Source: Legionella cherrii (GTDB lineage Bacteria > Pseudomonadota > Gammaproteobacteria > Legionellales > Legionellaceae). From it: a DNA stretch of 64,000 nt. Below, piece by piece: positions 54,741-63,305 of the stretch; position 1 is the first letter of the stretch, and each line of letters opens with the position of its first letter. Where the stretch lies: positions 471,501 to 535,500 of the forward strand of contig NZ_LR134173.1 of NCBI RefSeq assembly GCF_900635815.1, in the 5' to 3' direction. Below the pieces are notes generated by a model that saw nothing but the letters and a program-made list of their open reading frames with translations, made no database searches and was not told where the DNA came from. The translations under genes and the position numbers were made by a program.

Positions 54741-55418
54741 TTATATTGCTCTGATAAACACTGAAACTATCCCAATAATTTTGTGTTCATAGGATTGAGT
54801 TACAAGAATATTAGCCCAATTTTCATTTACTGCCATCAATTCATATTCTTGAGTTGGGTGGGTTGCTGATAATTGTTTATAACGACGCACTATAACTTCG
54901 CTATTTCCCTGTTTGCAAGCAACAACTACCCCGCCAGGCCGAATACTTTGATCGGGATCCACAATTAAAATATCACCAATTTTTAACTCCGGTGCCATGC
55001 TGTCATCTTGAATACGCAATGCAAAAGCACTTTTCCCGAGTTGTTTTGATAATTCAGGACTAAGTGGAATAAAAGAAACAGAACTACTTTCTCTGTTTTC
55101 CTTGAGCGATTGAATATATGTTTTTGGGTCACAAGCCTGTTGGGCATTCAAGAGAGGAATTAATGCACCCAGCCAAGGGAATTCCTGCTTAATTTGTTTA
55201 TCATCGGTCAAACACATCAAATACCCAGGTGCAACATCTAACGCCTCTGCTAACTGCTTAATTTCCTCAGGACCAGGAGTTCTTATTCCCCTTTCCCAAT
55301 TATTAATACGAGAGGGTTTTAAATCGTCTGTAAGCTCTGCAAGTGCTTTTCTGGTCAGCCCTTTAGCTTGTCGCTCTTGAAAAATTCGCTCACCAATTTT
55401 TTCTTTGATGTTCATCAT
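54741..55418 (-). CDS. lvrR: LvrR-like phage-type repressor with S24 peptidase domain
   Basis: Protein of 225 residues. N-terminal Cro/CI helix-turn-helix (LTRKALAELTDDLKPSRINN, WERGIRTPGPEEI). The C-terminal S24 fold has the serine in QDDSMAPELKIGD; the lysine position reads VRRY. It faces lvrA across a region with a strong palindrome. In Legionella conjugative islands a repressor in this place holds the lvr-trb genes silent. The gene name rests on position and general likeness. Confidence 0.8.
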   Translation of the reverse strand: MMNIKEKIGERIFQERQAKGLTRKALAELTDDLKPSRINNWERGIRTPGPEEIKQLAEALDVAPGYLMCLTDDKQIKQEFPWLGALIPLLNAQQACDPKTYIQSLKENRESSSVSFIPLSPELSKQLGKSAFALRIQDDSMAPELKIGDILIVDPDQSIRPGGVVVACKQGNSEVIVRRYKQLSATHPTQEYELMAVNENWANILVTQSYEHKIIGIVSVFIRAI

Positions 55419-55485
55419 TGAGTTATACCTTTTATCAAATAGCTAATAAATCCATTGACAAATCACTTAATGTGCAATATTGTCA

Positions 55486-55516
55486 TGTTTAATTGCACCA
55501 TTTGTGCAATTAAACA
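55486..55516. promoter_or_regulatory. Strong palindromic operator between repressor and lvrA
   Basis: TGTTTAATTGCAC and GTGCAATTAAACA are perfect 13-base arms around CATTT. A related half site TGTGCAATAT lies at 55471. It is probably bound by the divergent repressor to shut both its own gene and the lvr-trb operon. Confidence 0.8.
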
Positions 55517-55591
55517 GTCGTTATCTTTCAAATAAAGATAACACAGAATAAAAACAATAACGAGATGTACAACTAGGAATGTGTATCAATC

Positions 55592-56476
55592 ATGGATTTT
55601 ATGGTTAACAGCGAGGAACTTGAGGCAATTTATGGTTTGCCTCATGCGCAACAACTCGCTTATTTAAGAGGGATACGACCGTATATGGACGTTAAAACAG
55701 GACTTGTTGGCGTTAAACGGCGAATTAGTTTCCAGTCGATTGCTGAACAAATTTATATTCAGCCGCACCAAGGTGTAAAAAGCGAAAAATATTCTCGTGC
55801 CCAAGTTCGACGTGCTTTGTCTGCTTTAGAACGTGTTGGTTTAATCAGTTTGCAATCAGTGGAATTACAGCTGATTTTAAAATGCAATTTAGCAACTTTG
55901 GGTTATTTTACCCAAAATAAAGTAGTCACAAACCAGTCACAGAAAGCCGTCACATTTTGTTCCGACCAACACATTGAAAATAAAGGATTTTACGAAGGTT
56001 ATTCAGAAAAACCCATCACAGTAGAACCTCCAAAAGCCGTCAAACCTCTTATAAAAGAAAATAATTATATTTATTTATTACAACGCTTCGACCATTTCTG
56101 GAATATGTACCCCGAGAAAAAGTCACGTGAGCGTACTTTTGAAATTTTTCAACAAATCAATCCCGATGAGCATTTACTGCAAATCATGTTACAAGCACTC
56201 GATAGCCAAATTAAAGACCGTCATGCAAGAGAAGCGCATGGCGAATGGGTCCCAGCCTGGAAGTTTCCAGCTAACTGGCTGTCGCAGAAGTGTTGGGAAG
56301 ATGAAGTCAAAATCGAATTAAAGCAGGAGAAAAGGAATGAGAAGCATCACGCAAGTACTGGAACAGCCCATGATCCCTTCTGGAACGAAGACACAGAAGA
56401 CTCAGCAAACACCGGAGAGGATGAATACCAGCAAACCAATGTCGTCAGCTTGCAACGTTACCGACAAGCGGATTGA
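55592..56476 (+). CDS. lvrA: LvrA, island regulatory protein
   Basis: Protein of 294 residues. The N-terminal half has a winged-helix look (FQSIAEQIYIQPHQGVKSEK, SRAQVRRALSALERVGLISL), as in replication or plasmid regulators. The C-terminal half contains FDHFWNMYPEKKSRERTFEI, a segment found in phage and island DNA-binding proteins. It is the first gene of the lvrABC-trb operon. Identification rests on this order and on general likeness to Legionella LvrA. Confidence 0.75.
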   Translation: MDFMVNSEELEAIYGLPHAQQLAYLRGIRPYMDVKTGLVGVKRRISFQSIAEQIYIQPHQGVKSEKYSRAQVRRALSALERVGLISLQSVELQLILKCNLATLGYFTQNKVVTNQSQKAVTFCSDQHIENKGFYEGYSEKPITVEPPKAVKPLIKENNYIYLLQRFDHFWNMYPEKKSRERTFEIFQQINPDEHLLQIMLQALDSQIKDRHAREAHGEWVPAWKFPANWLSQKCWEDEVKIELKQEKRNEKHHASTGTAHDPFWNEDTEDSANTGEDEYQQTNVVSLQRYRQAD

Positions 56477-56792
56477 TAGCTTGTTTACCCGCTTTGCTGT
56501 TTTTTACGGGCATTTGTGGCGCAGTCAGTTTAAGAGTGATGGATTTTTGGAGTTTGCTAAAAAAGAGTGGTCGGAAGGGTTGGGACAATTTAGCGATGAA
56601 ATTTTGAATCAGGCCATTCTAGCGTGTCGGGATCATTGTGACATGCCGCCGGGTCTACCGCAGATGATGAGTTTTTGTCGTGACATCAAAAAGCGGAATA
56701 CTTTTTATGTCTCAGGTGAACCACATCAACCAGCAAGCCAAGCTGTGGTTGAAGAGAATATCAGGCAATGCAAGGCCTACTTACTTAAATAA
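56337..56792 (+). CDS. lvrB: LvrB, island protein overlapping lvrA
   Basis: Protein of 151 residues from the ATG at 56337, with AGGAG seven bases upstream inside lvrA. It overlaps lvrA by 140 bases in another frame. A later start at about residue 29 would shorten the overlap, but has a weaker signal. The core (FTRFAVFYGHLWRSQFKSDG, ILNQAILACRDHCDMPPGLP) resembles replication-associated proteins of islands. Order between lvrA and a csrA-like gene identifies it as LvrB. Confidence 0.72.
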   Translation: MRSITQVLEQPMIPSGTKTQKTQQTPERMNTSKPMSSACNVTDKRIDSLFTRFAVFYGHLWRSQFKSDGFLEFAKKEWSEGLGQFSDEILNQAILACRDHCDMPPGLPQMMSFCRDIKKRNTFYVSGEPHQPASQAVVEENIRQCKAYLLK

Positions 56793-56808
56793 AAAGAGGA
56801 GAAGCACT

Positions 56809-57069
56809 ATGTTACTTTTAACAAGAAAAGTCGGGGAATCCGTGGTTATCGGTGAAGATATTTACTGCACGGTGCTTGGATACCAGCATGGAGAAATTTG
56901 CCTTGCTTTTGATGCCCCCAAATCCCTCCCAATTCATCGAGAAGAAATTCAACGCAAAATCAACCGAGATCGTCAAAAGGATGAATGGTATCGCGAACCT
57001 GTGCCTAATCAAGAAAGCGTTGTAGATCGCTTAATCAATAAATTTAAACACGAGATGAGTCCAGCATAG
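56809..57069 (+). CDS. lvrC: LvrC, CsrA-family RNA-binding regulator of the island
   Basis: CsrA homologue of 86 residues. The N-terminal strand MLLLTRKVGESVVIGEDIYC matches CsrA, as does PIHREEIQRKI; the tail is longer and more polar than that of chromosomal CsrA. The ATG at 56809 follows GAGGAG; an upstream frame extension is read through lvrB and is not used. CsrA paralogues on Legionella islands bind mRNA leaders and link mobility of the element to host growth phase. Confidence 0.9.
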   Translation: MLLLTRKVGESVVIGEDIYCTVLGYQHGEICLAFDAPKSLPIHREEIQRKINRDRQKDEWYREPVPNQESVVDRLINKFKHEMSPA

Positions 57070-57098
57070 AACCATCAACAATAACATGAGGTTACTCA

Positions 57099-58064
57099 AT
57101 GATAGATCTGGTTGAACAAGGACTAACGGTTAAAGACCGTGCCCGTGAAAAGCTAAAGCGTGATTTAGGTGGTTTGATTGAACACGCATTAAACGATCCG
57201 AAAACCGTAGAAATCATGCTCAATGCCGATGGGAAGCTTTGGCAGGAACGGCTTGGTGAAACCATGCGTTGCATAGGGAATATCAATGCAGCACGTGCCG
57301 AATCCATCATCAAAACTGTTGCCGGTTTTCATGGAAAAGAAGTGACTCGCATGAAGCCTTTGTTGGAGGGAGAGCTGCCTCTGGATGGCTCACGTTTTGC
57401 AGGACAACTGCCGCCAGTTGTTTCAAGTCCAACCTTCGCCATTCGTAAAAAAGCGTTATCGGTTTTTACACTCAATGACTATGTTCAGTCAGGAATTATG
57501 ACCGAGGCACAGTGTGCGGTCCTTGAAAAAGCAGTCTTCTTACGCCGCAACATTTTAGTCATAGGTGGCACAGGTTCTGGTAAAACGACATTGGTGAACG
57601 CCATCATCAATGAAATGGTGATTCATGCGCCTGAAGAACGTATTTTTATCATTGAAGATACAGGAGAAATCCAATGTACGGCTAAAAATTGTGTTCAATA
57701 CCATACCACGATTGATGTCAGTATGACTCAGCTTTTAAAAACCACCCTCAGAATGCGCCCAGATCGAATCAGTGTTGGTGAAGTTCGCGGCAGTGAAGCA
57801 CTGGACTTGCTGGATGCCTGGAATACGGGACATGAGGGAGGAACAGCCACGTTGCATGCCAATAACGCGCTTTCCGGACTTCAGCGGTTGAAATCACTCA
57901 TCACCAGAAATCCGGCCTCCCCTTCTGAAATCGAACCTTTAATTGGCGAAGCGGTCCATTGTGTTGTCCACATCACAAGAACGCCGCAAGGAAGAAAAAT
58001 TCAAGAAATCATCAATGTTCATGGTTATGAAAACGGACATTACCTCATCGAAAAACTCGTTTAA
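57099..58064 (+). CDS. trbB: TrbB, conjugative secretion ATPase (VirB11 family)
   Basis: Protein of 321 residues. Walker A is [14 protein letters not shown], followed by [12 protein letters not shown] (Asp box), [20 protein letters not shown] (Walker B) and [17 protein letters not shown] (His box). A hexameric ATPase at the inner-membrane base of the type IV secretion channel that drives pilus assembly and DNA transfer. 29 bases after lvrC. Confidence 0.93.
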   Translation: MIDLVEQGLTVKDRAREKLKRDLGGLIEHALNDPKTVEIMLNADGKLWQERLGETMRCIGNINAARAESIIKTVAGFHGKEVTRMKPLLEGELPLDGSRFAGQLPPVVSSPTFAIRKKALSVFTLNDYVQSGIMTEAQCAVLEKAVFLRRNILVIGGTGSGKTTLVNAIINEMVIHAPEERIFIIEDTGEIQCTAKNCVQYHTTIDVSMTQLLKTTLRMRPDRISVGEVRGSEALDLLDAWNTGHEGGTATLHANNALSGLQRLKSLITRNPASPSEIEPLIGEAVHCVVHITRTPQGRKIQEIINVHGYENGHYLIEKLV

Positions 58065-58074
58065 GGAGAAAAGA

Positions 58075-58452
58075 ATGAATCAAACAAATCTGTTTAGTCA
58101 AAAGAATTACTGGATAATGGGATTAATCGTTTTATTTTTGCTGTTAATCACTCATCCAGCCGCTGCTTCCTCTGCAGGTGGAGGACTTCCCTTCGACTCA
58201 TGGCTGACTAAAATTCAAAAATCCATTACAGGCCCTTTTGCCTTTAGTGCTGCCATTATCGGATTGGTTGCAGCAGGTGCAACACTTATTTTTGGCGGTG
58301 AATTAAATGGATTTATGCGATCCCTAGTCTTTTTTGTATTGGTGCTCTCCTTTCTGGTAGCGGCTCAAAATACGATGACGGCCATTACTGGCAAAGGTGC
58401 TGAAATTTCTAAGCCCTCTGTTGGGGTCAAAGCAGCGGAGACTCAGCCATGA
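58075..58452 (+). CDS. trbC: TrbC, conjugative pilin (VirB2 family)
   Basis: Protein of 125 residues from the ATG at 58075, preceded by AAGGAG. Signal-like N terminus (IMGLIVLFLLLITHPAAA), then two hydrophobic helices (FAFSAAIIGLVAAGATLIFG, LVFFVLVLSFLVAAQNTM), the VirB2 pilin plan. It is processed to the subunit of the conjugative pilus. Overlaps trbD by four bases. Confidence 0.88.
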   Translation: MNQTNLFSQKNYWIMGLIVLFLLLITHPAAASSAGGGLPFDSWLTKIQKSITGPFAFSAAIIGLVAAGATLIFGGELNGFMRSLVFFVLVLSFLVAAQNTMTAITGKGAEISKPSVGVKAAETQP

Positions 58453-58748
58453 GTCTTCGTACTATCCCCATACGTCGATGCGGAAACCGCGCAAGTCTCT
58501 TTATGGGCGGAGACCGTGAGCTGGTCATGTTCTCAGGGCTGTTATCGGCCATCCTAATCTTTGCCGCTCAAGACTGGCTGGCAGCCTTTGCAGGTTGTGT
58601 CATGTGGTTTTTATCCTTGAAAGGGCTTCGTCTCATGGCCAAATCCGACCCTTATATGAGGGCTATCTATTTAAGACAAAGACGTTACCAAGCCTACTAT
58701 TCCGCCCGTTCGACTCCTTTCAAAATAAATAAAAGAGGGTATCAATGA
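58449..58748 (+). CDS. trbD: TrbD, inner-membrane conjugation protein (VirB3 family)
   Basis: Protein of 99 residues: IPIRRCGNRASLFMGGDREL, then a hydrophobic hairpin (LLSAILIFAAQDWLAAFAGC, VMWFLSLKGLRLM) and the tail MRAIYLRQRRYQAYYSARS. This is the VirB3/TrbD pattern. It overlaps trbC and trbE by four bases each, so translation is coupled. Supports pilus assembly together with TrbE. Confidence 0.9.
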   Translation: MSLRTIPIRRCGNRASLFMGGDRELVMFSGLLSAILIFAAQDWLAAFAGCVMWFLSLKGLRLMAKSDPYMRAIYLRQRRYQAYYSARSTPFKINKRGYQ

Positions 58749-61285
58749 TGGCCTTAATCACCTTTTTAATCAGCACCACCGGGCTTTTACTTTTAAGCTG
58801 CCTCTTTTGGGAAATTCGTCTGAAAAGCCGTCGTAAATATCATTTAAAAAAGCATCGCCATAATTCAGCAGGCACTGCTGATTTACTCAATTATGCCTCA
58901 GTGGTCGATGATGGGGTGATTGTCGGCAAAAATGGCTCTTTTATGGCGGCATGGCTTTACATGGGGGAAGACAATGCCAATACCACGGATGAGGCTCGTG
59001 AGATGGTCTCGTTTCGAATCAATCAGGCATTGGCTGCTATGGGCAATGGCTGGATGGTTCATATAGATGCGATGAGACGTGCGGCTCCAGGTTATAGTGA
59101 GCGAGGTCATTCTCATTTCCCAGACTCAATTTCTTTAGCAGTTGATGAGGAACGAAGGAGACTTTTTGAAAGCATGGAAACCCTATATGAAGGGTATTTT
59201 GTGATGACCTTGACCTGGTATCCGCCAGTGATTGCCCAAAAGCGTTTTGTGGCATTGATGTTTGATGACGAAGGATTGAATCTCAGCCACAAGGCCAAGA
59301 CGCATCAACTAATCGAAGAATTCAAACAAGCCTGCAGAAGCTTTGAATCGCGACTGAGCTGCGCACTTCGACTTGAGCGACTCAATGCGAACCAACATGT
59401 TGATGAGTACCACAATACAGTAACTCAGGATAACTTCTTAAGACACCTGCACTATTGTGTCACAGGACTTAACCATCCAATCACGCTCCCTAAAAATCCG
59501 ATTTACCTGGATGCGTTAATTGGTGGTCAGGAATTAATACCAGGTATTACCCCTAAAATTGGCCGGAAATTCATTCAGTGTGTGGCGATTGAAGGGTTTC
59601 CAATGGAGTCCTACCCTGGCATTTTAACCGCCCTAACTCAATTGCCGGTTGAGTATCGTTGGAGTTCTCGATTTATTTTTATGGACTCACATGAAGCGGT
59701 AGCACATTTCACCAAATACCGTAAAAAGTGGAAACAAAAAGTCAGGGGATTTTTCGACCAGGTTTTTAACACCAATTCAGGTGTGATTGATGAAGACGCG
59801 CTCAATATGGTGAATGACGCACAATCAGCCATTGCTGAAACCAATTCAGGCATGGTCGGTCAAGGGTATTACACCTCCGTTGTCATTTTGATGGATGAAG
59901 ACCGTGACTTAGTTGAAAAAGCAGCACTTTTGATTGAAAAGAACATCAATGCCCTGGGATTTACAGCAAGAACAGAAACCATTAATACCATGGATGCCTT
60001 TATAGGAAGCCTTCCAGGCCATGGCGTTGAAAATATAAGACGACCTTTAATCAACACCATGAATTTGGCTGATTTGATACCGACATCAAGCATTTGGACC
60101 GGTGAAAACAAATCACCTTGTCCACTGTTTCCGCCATTATCCCCTCCATTAATGCATTGTGTTACCACGGGGAACACACCCTTTCGCTTAAATCTTCATG
60201 TAAGAGACTTAGGCCACGGTATTATGTTTGGACCCACTCGTTCTGGTAAATCAACTCACCTTGGCTTAATTGCACTCTCCTGGCGTCGTTACAAGGATGC
60301 ACGCATTTACTCATTTGATAAAGGGATGTCCATGTATCCTACGTGTAAGGCCAGTGGTGGCGAGCATTACACCATTGCGGATAAAAAATCGCATCTCTCA
60401 TTTGCGCCCTTACAATTTTTAGCAACTAAAGCGGATAGAGCCTGGGCTATGGAGTGGATTGATACGATTCTTGCCTTAAACGGAGTACATACCACTCCAG
60501 CCCAACGCAATGAAATTGGCCATGCCATTATGAGCATGCATCAAAGTGGTTCTAAAACCTTATCTGAATTGGTTATGACCATTCAAGATGAACCCATTCG
60601 TGAAACCCTAAAGCAGTACACGATTGATGGGTTGATGGGCCATTTATTGGATGCCGAAACCGATGGTCTAGGACTGTCCTCATTTATGACCTTTGAAATT
60701 GAGCATCTTATGGGGCTCGGTCAGAAGTTCGCATTGCCGGTATTGCTGTATCTGTTCCGACGCATTGAAACATCATTAGATGGCAAGCCAACCCTGATTT
60801 TACTCGATGAAGCATGGTTGATGTTGGCACACCCTGTGTTTAAAAACAAAATTGCTGAATGGCTTGACTCCATGGCCAAGAAAAACTGTGTGGTATTTAT
60901 GGCAACCCAACATTTATCGCATGCCGCGAATTCGGGCATTTTAGATATTATTGTTGAATCAACCGCCACAAAAATTTTCTTACCTAATCTGTATGCGAAA
61001 GACCCCGAAACCCGCCTAATCTACGAACGCATGGGATTAAATCCTCGCCAGATTGACATCATTGCATCAGCTCAACCCAAGCGTGATTACTACTACGTAA
61101 GTAGCATGGGACAGCGTCTTTACCAATTGGCTTTAGGTCCAATGGCGTTGGCCTTTGTGGGTGCTACCGATCCTGACTCCATCGAACGCATGAAACAGCT
61201 TGAGGCGCAACATGGTGCTGATTGGGTTTCATATTGGCTTTTGGACAAAGGAATCACGATGAATCAATTTGGAGAAGCAGCATGA
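58745..61285 (+). CDS. trbE: TrbE, conjugative ATPase (VirB4 family)
   Basis: Protein of 846 residues, the full family length. A membrane segment at the N terminus (LITFLISTTGLLLLSCLFWE) and a CagE/TrbE middle domain precede the ATPase core: Walker A GPTRSGKSTHLGLIA and Walker B TLILLDEAWLML, then VVFMATQHLSHA. It powers pilus assembly and substrate transfer. Two adjacent ATG codons begin the gene. Confidence 0.95.
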   Translation: MMALITFLISTTGLLLLSCLFWEIRLKSRRKYHLKKHRHNSAGTADLLNYASVVDDGVIVGKNGSFMAAWLYMGEDNANTTDEAREMVSFRINQALAAMGNGWMVHIDAMRRAAPGYSERGHSHFPDSISLAVDEERRRLFESMETLYEGYFVMTLTWYPPVIAQKRFVALMFDDEGLNLSHKAKTHQLIEEFKQACRSFESRLSCALRLERLNANQHVDEYHNTVTQDNFLRHLHYCVTGLNHPITLPKNPIYLDALIGGQELIPGITPKIGRKFIQCVAIEGFPMESYPGILTALTQLPVEYRWSSRFIFMDSHEAVAHFTKYRKKWKQKVRGFFDQVFNTNSGVIDEDALNMVNDAQSAIAETNSGMVGQGYYTSVVILMDEDRDLVEKAALLIEKNINALGFTARTETINTMDAFIGSLPGHGVENIRRPLINTMNLADLIPTSSIWTGENKSPCPLFPPLSPPLMHCVTTGNTPFRLNLHVRDLGHGIMFGPTRSGKSTHLGLIALSWRRYKDARIYSFDKGMSMYPTCKASGGEHYTIADKKSHLSFAPLQFLATKADRAWAMEWIDTILALNGVHTTPAQRNEIGHAIMSMHQSGSKTLSELVMTIQDEPIRETLKQYTIDGLMGHLLDAETDGLGLSSFMTFEIEHLMGLGQKFALPVLLYLFRRIETSLDGKPTLILLDEAWLMLAHPVFKNKIAEWLDSMAKKNCVVFMATQHLSHAANSGILDIIVESTATKIFLPNLYAKDPETRLIYERMGLNPRQIDIIASAQPKRDYYYVSSMGQRLYQLALGPMALAFVGATDPDSIERMKQLEAQHGADWVSYWLLDKGITMNQFGEAA

Positions 61286-62016
61286 ACCAATTAAAACAAA
61301 AGCTAAGTATTAAAAAGAAAAAAAGGGACTTAATGGACAATCCTTATCTCAATGCCAAAAGAGCCTGGAATTTTCATACTGCAGGTCTTATGAAATCATT
61401 ACAGATATGGCAACTGGTCAGTCTAGCTAGTCTTTTAATCACGTTGACTGCTCTTGGCGGACTCATCACGATTGGAAGTCAGTCTAAATTTATCCCCCTG
61501 GTATTTCAGCAGGATGCCAGCGGCAATACGTTGTCAGTTACTCGTGCAGACCGTGTTGGTGAGGCAGTCATCGATGATTACCGAGCAGCAGCTGCCCATT
61601 TCATTGAAAACATCCGGATGGTCAGTAGCGATGTCGCGCTGCAAAAAAAGGCGGTGTTTCAGGTTTATTCCTATTTGAACCAAAACGATGCGGCATTGAC
61701 CAAAGTTCAAGCATTTTACAGTGACAAACAACACTCCAATCCCTTTGACCGTGCGGCTCATGAAGTCGTCAGCATTGAAATACGCTCAGTCCTGCAAGAG
61801 TCTGCCGATACCTGGCAGGTTGATTGGGTCGAGACCGTAAGAAACCGTGACGGAACCCTCAAAGAAAAGCCGACCCGGATGAAAGCCATGGTGACCATGT
61901 ATCAGGACAATGAACTGAATGATGTATCCAATGAATCGATTTTAAAAAACCCGCATCTGATTTATGTCCGCGATTTCAACTGGTCTTATGATCTTCAGCA
62001 TGGAGAAAATGCATGA
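61282..62016 (+). CDS. trbF: TrbF, conjugation channel protein (VirB8 family)
   Basis: Protein of 244 residues from the ATG at 61282, overlapping the trbE stop by four bases; the longer frame inside trbE is not used. A cytoplasmic start with NPYLNAKRAWNFH, one membrane helix (LVSLASLLITLTALGGLITI) and a periplasmic NTF2-like domain (TWQVDWVETVRNRDGTLKEK) fit VirB8/TrbF. Forms the inner-membrane scaffold of the channel. Confidence 0.9.
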   Translation: MNQLKQKLSIKKKKRDLMDNPYLNAKRAWNFHTAGLMKSLQIWQLVSLASLLITLTALGGLITIGSQSKFIPLVFQQDASGNTLSVTRADRVGEAVIDDYRAAAAHFIENIRMVSSDVALQKKAVFQVYSYLNQNDAALTKVQAFYSDKQHSNPFDRAAHEVVSIEIRSVLQESADTWQVDWVETVRNRDGTLKEKPTRMKAMVTMYQDNELNDVSNESILKNPHLIYVRDFNWSYDLQHGENA

Positions 62017-62888
62017 AAAAAATAATTCTTTCCTTTGGATTGATGCTCCCTTTGACAAGCTTTGCTGTGGACAACACAGAGCTTGCTCAGTTCTATTTTT
62101 CCAAAACCATACCGCTACTGTCGAATCAGGAAAAGCAGGCTTTAAGCATTGCAGAAGAATGGCAGAAAGGGGATAAAACCAGCAAACCGTTTCATTCCGC
62201 AGATGGTTCGGTCAGTTTTGTTTATGGTTCGGGTCAAACCCGAGTGGTATGTGCGCCATTACAGGTTTGCGACATTGCGTTACAGCCAGGGGAACAACTG
62301 AACGATATGAATGTTGGCGATCCACGTTTTCTCGTTGAGCCTTCCATTACCGGTTCAGGCATGGAGGAGCAAATCCATCTGTTAATCAAACCCAAAGATG
62401 TTGGACTGGATACTTCTTTAGTCGTTACTACAGACCGAAGAACCTATCATTTCAGGTTGAAGTCCGACCCAAACGATTTTATGCCCTATGTCTCCTTTAC
62501 TTATCCAGAGGATGCAAAAGCAAAATGGCGTTTGATTCAGCACATGCAAGCAGAACGGCGAAAAGCCAATACCTTCACTGAAACCCACGAATATCTTGGC
62601 GATCTTCATTTCAATTACAGGATACAAGGCAATTCCCGATTGAAACCGGTTCGAGTGTATAACAATGGCGTAAAAACCATTATTGAAATGCCGACAAGCT
62701 TATCTGAACGCGAAGCCCCTGCCCTGCTGGTCTTAAGAAATGGGGGTTTGTTTAAAAAACCAGAATCAGTGATGGTCAATTATCGCCTGCAAGGCTGCCG
62801 ATATATTGTTGATAGTGTGTTCGACAAGGCCATACTGATTATCGGAAGTGGCTCTTCTCAAGAAAAAATTACCATTACGAGGTGCTAG
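62013..62888 (+). CDS. trbG: TrbG, outer-membrane channel protein (VirB9 family)
   Basis: Protein of 291 residues with a signal peptide (IILSFGLMLPLTSFA). VirB9/TrbG features: VSFVYGSGQTRVVCAPLQVC, ALQPGEQLNDMNVGD, LVVTTDRRTYHFRLKS and the C-terminal beta sandwich ending VMVNYRLQGCRYIVDSVFDK. It joins VirB10-like TrbI and a lipoprotein to make the outer-membrane core. Confidence 0.92.
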   Translation: MKKIILSFGLMLPLTSFAVDNTELAQFYFSKTIPLLSNQEKQALSIAEEWQKGDKTSKPFHSADGSVSFVYGSGQTRVVCAPLQVCDIALQPGEQLNDMNVGDPRFLVEPSITGSGMEEQIHLLIKPKDVGLDTSLVVTTDRRTYHFRLKSDPNDFMPYVSFTYPEDAKAKWRLIQHMQAERRKANTFTETHEYLGDLHFNYRIQGNSRLKPVRVYNNGVKTIIEMPTSLSEREAPALLVLRNGGLFKKPESVMVNYRLQGCRYIVDSVFDKAILIIGSGSSQEKITITRC

Positions 62889-62890
62889 AG

Positions 62891-63301
62891 ATGAAGAATT
62901 TAGGTGTTTTATTGTTGGTAATTGTTTTGTCGAGCTGCGCAAACATGCCATATGGAAATTTTACCGTTGCCTCTCAGAGCAAAGAGATTTATTTGGCTCA
63001 AGATGCTGCAACCCAGCTCACGGAAGTGTATCCTCCGGCGCAAAATACATTTTATATCAGTCAAAAAGTCAGTGATGGTTTTGGCATTCATTTGATTCAT
63101 GAACTGCGCAACAAAGGCTACGGGGTGATTGAAAGCGTCCAACCAAGACAAAAAGCAAATTTGTTTTATGTGGTTGATGAGGTTCGAAAAGGCTCTCTTT
63201 ATCGAGTCAGTCTGTATGTCGGCTCGCACACATTAAGCAGGGTCTATGTCAAAACTAAGGAACACATCGCTCCAGCAAGCCCATGGTCACACAAGGAGTA
63301 A
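62891..63301 (+). CDS. trbH: TrbH-like conjugation lipoprotein
   Basis: Protein of 136 residues from the ATG at 62891, two bases after trbG; the in-frame GTG nine bases upstream is less likely. Lipobox LLLVIVLSSC gives a lipidated Cys16. The mature part (QDAATQLTEVYPPAQNTFYI, GFGIHLIHELRNKGYGVIES) matches the TrbH position and general type. It should act in the place of VirB7 at the outer membrane. Confidence 0.82.
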   Translation: MKNLGVLLLVIVLSSCANMPYGNFTVASQSKEIYLAQDAATQLTEVYPPAQNTFYISQKVSDGFGIHLIHELRNKGYGVIESVQPRQKANLFYVVDEVRKGSLYRVSLYVGSHTLSRVYVKTKEHIAPASPWSHKE

Positions 63302-63305
63302 CAAA

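Noticed and set aside
57943..58074. N-terminal extension of TrbC inside trbB
   Set aside because: The frame is open by chance; AAGGAG and a signal-like start place TrbC at 58075.
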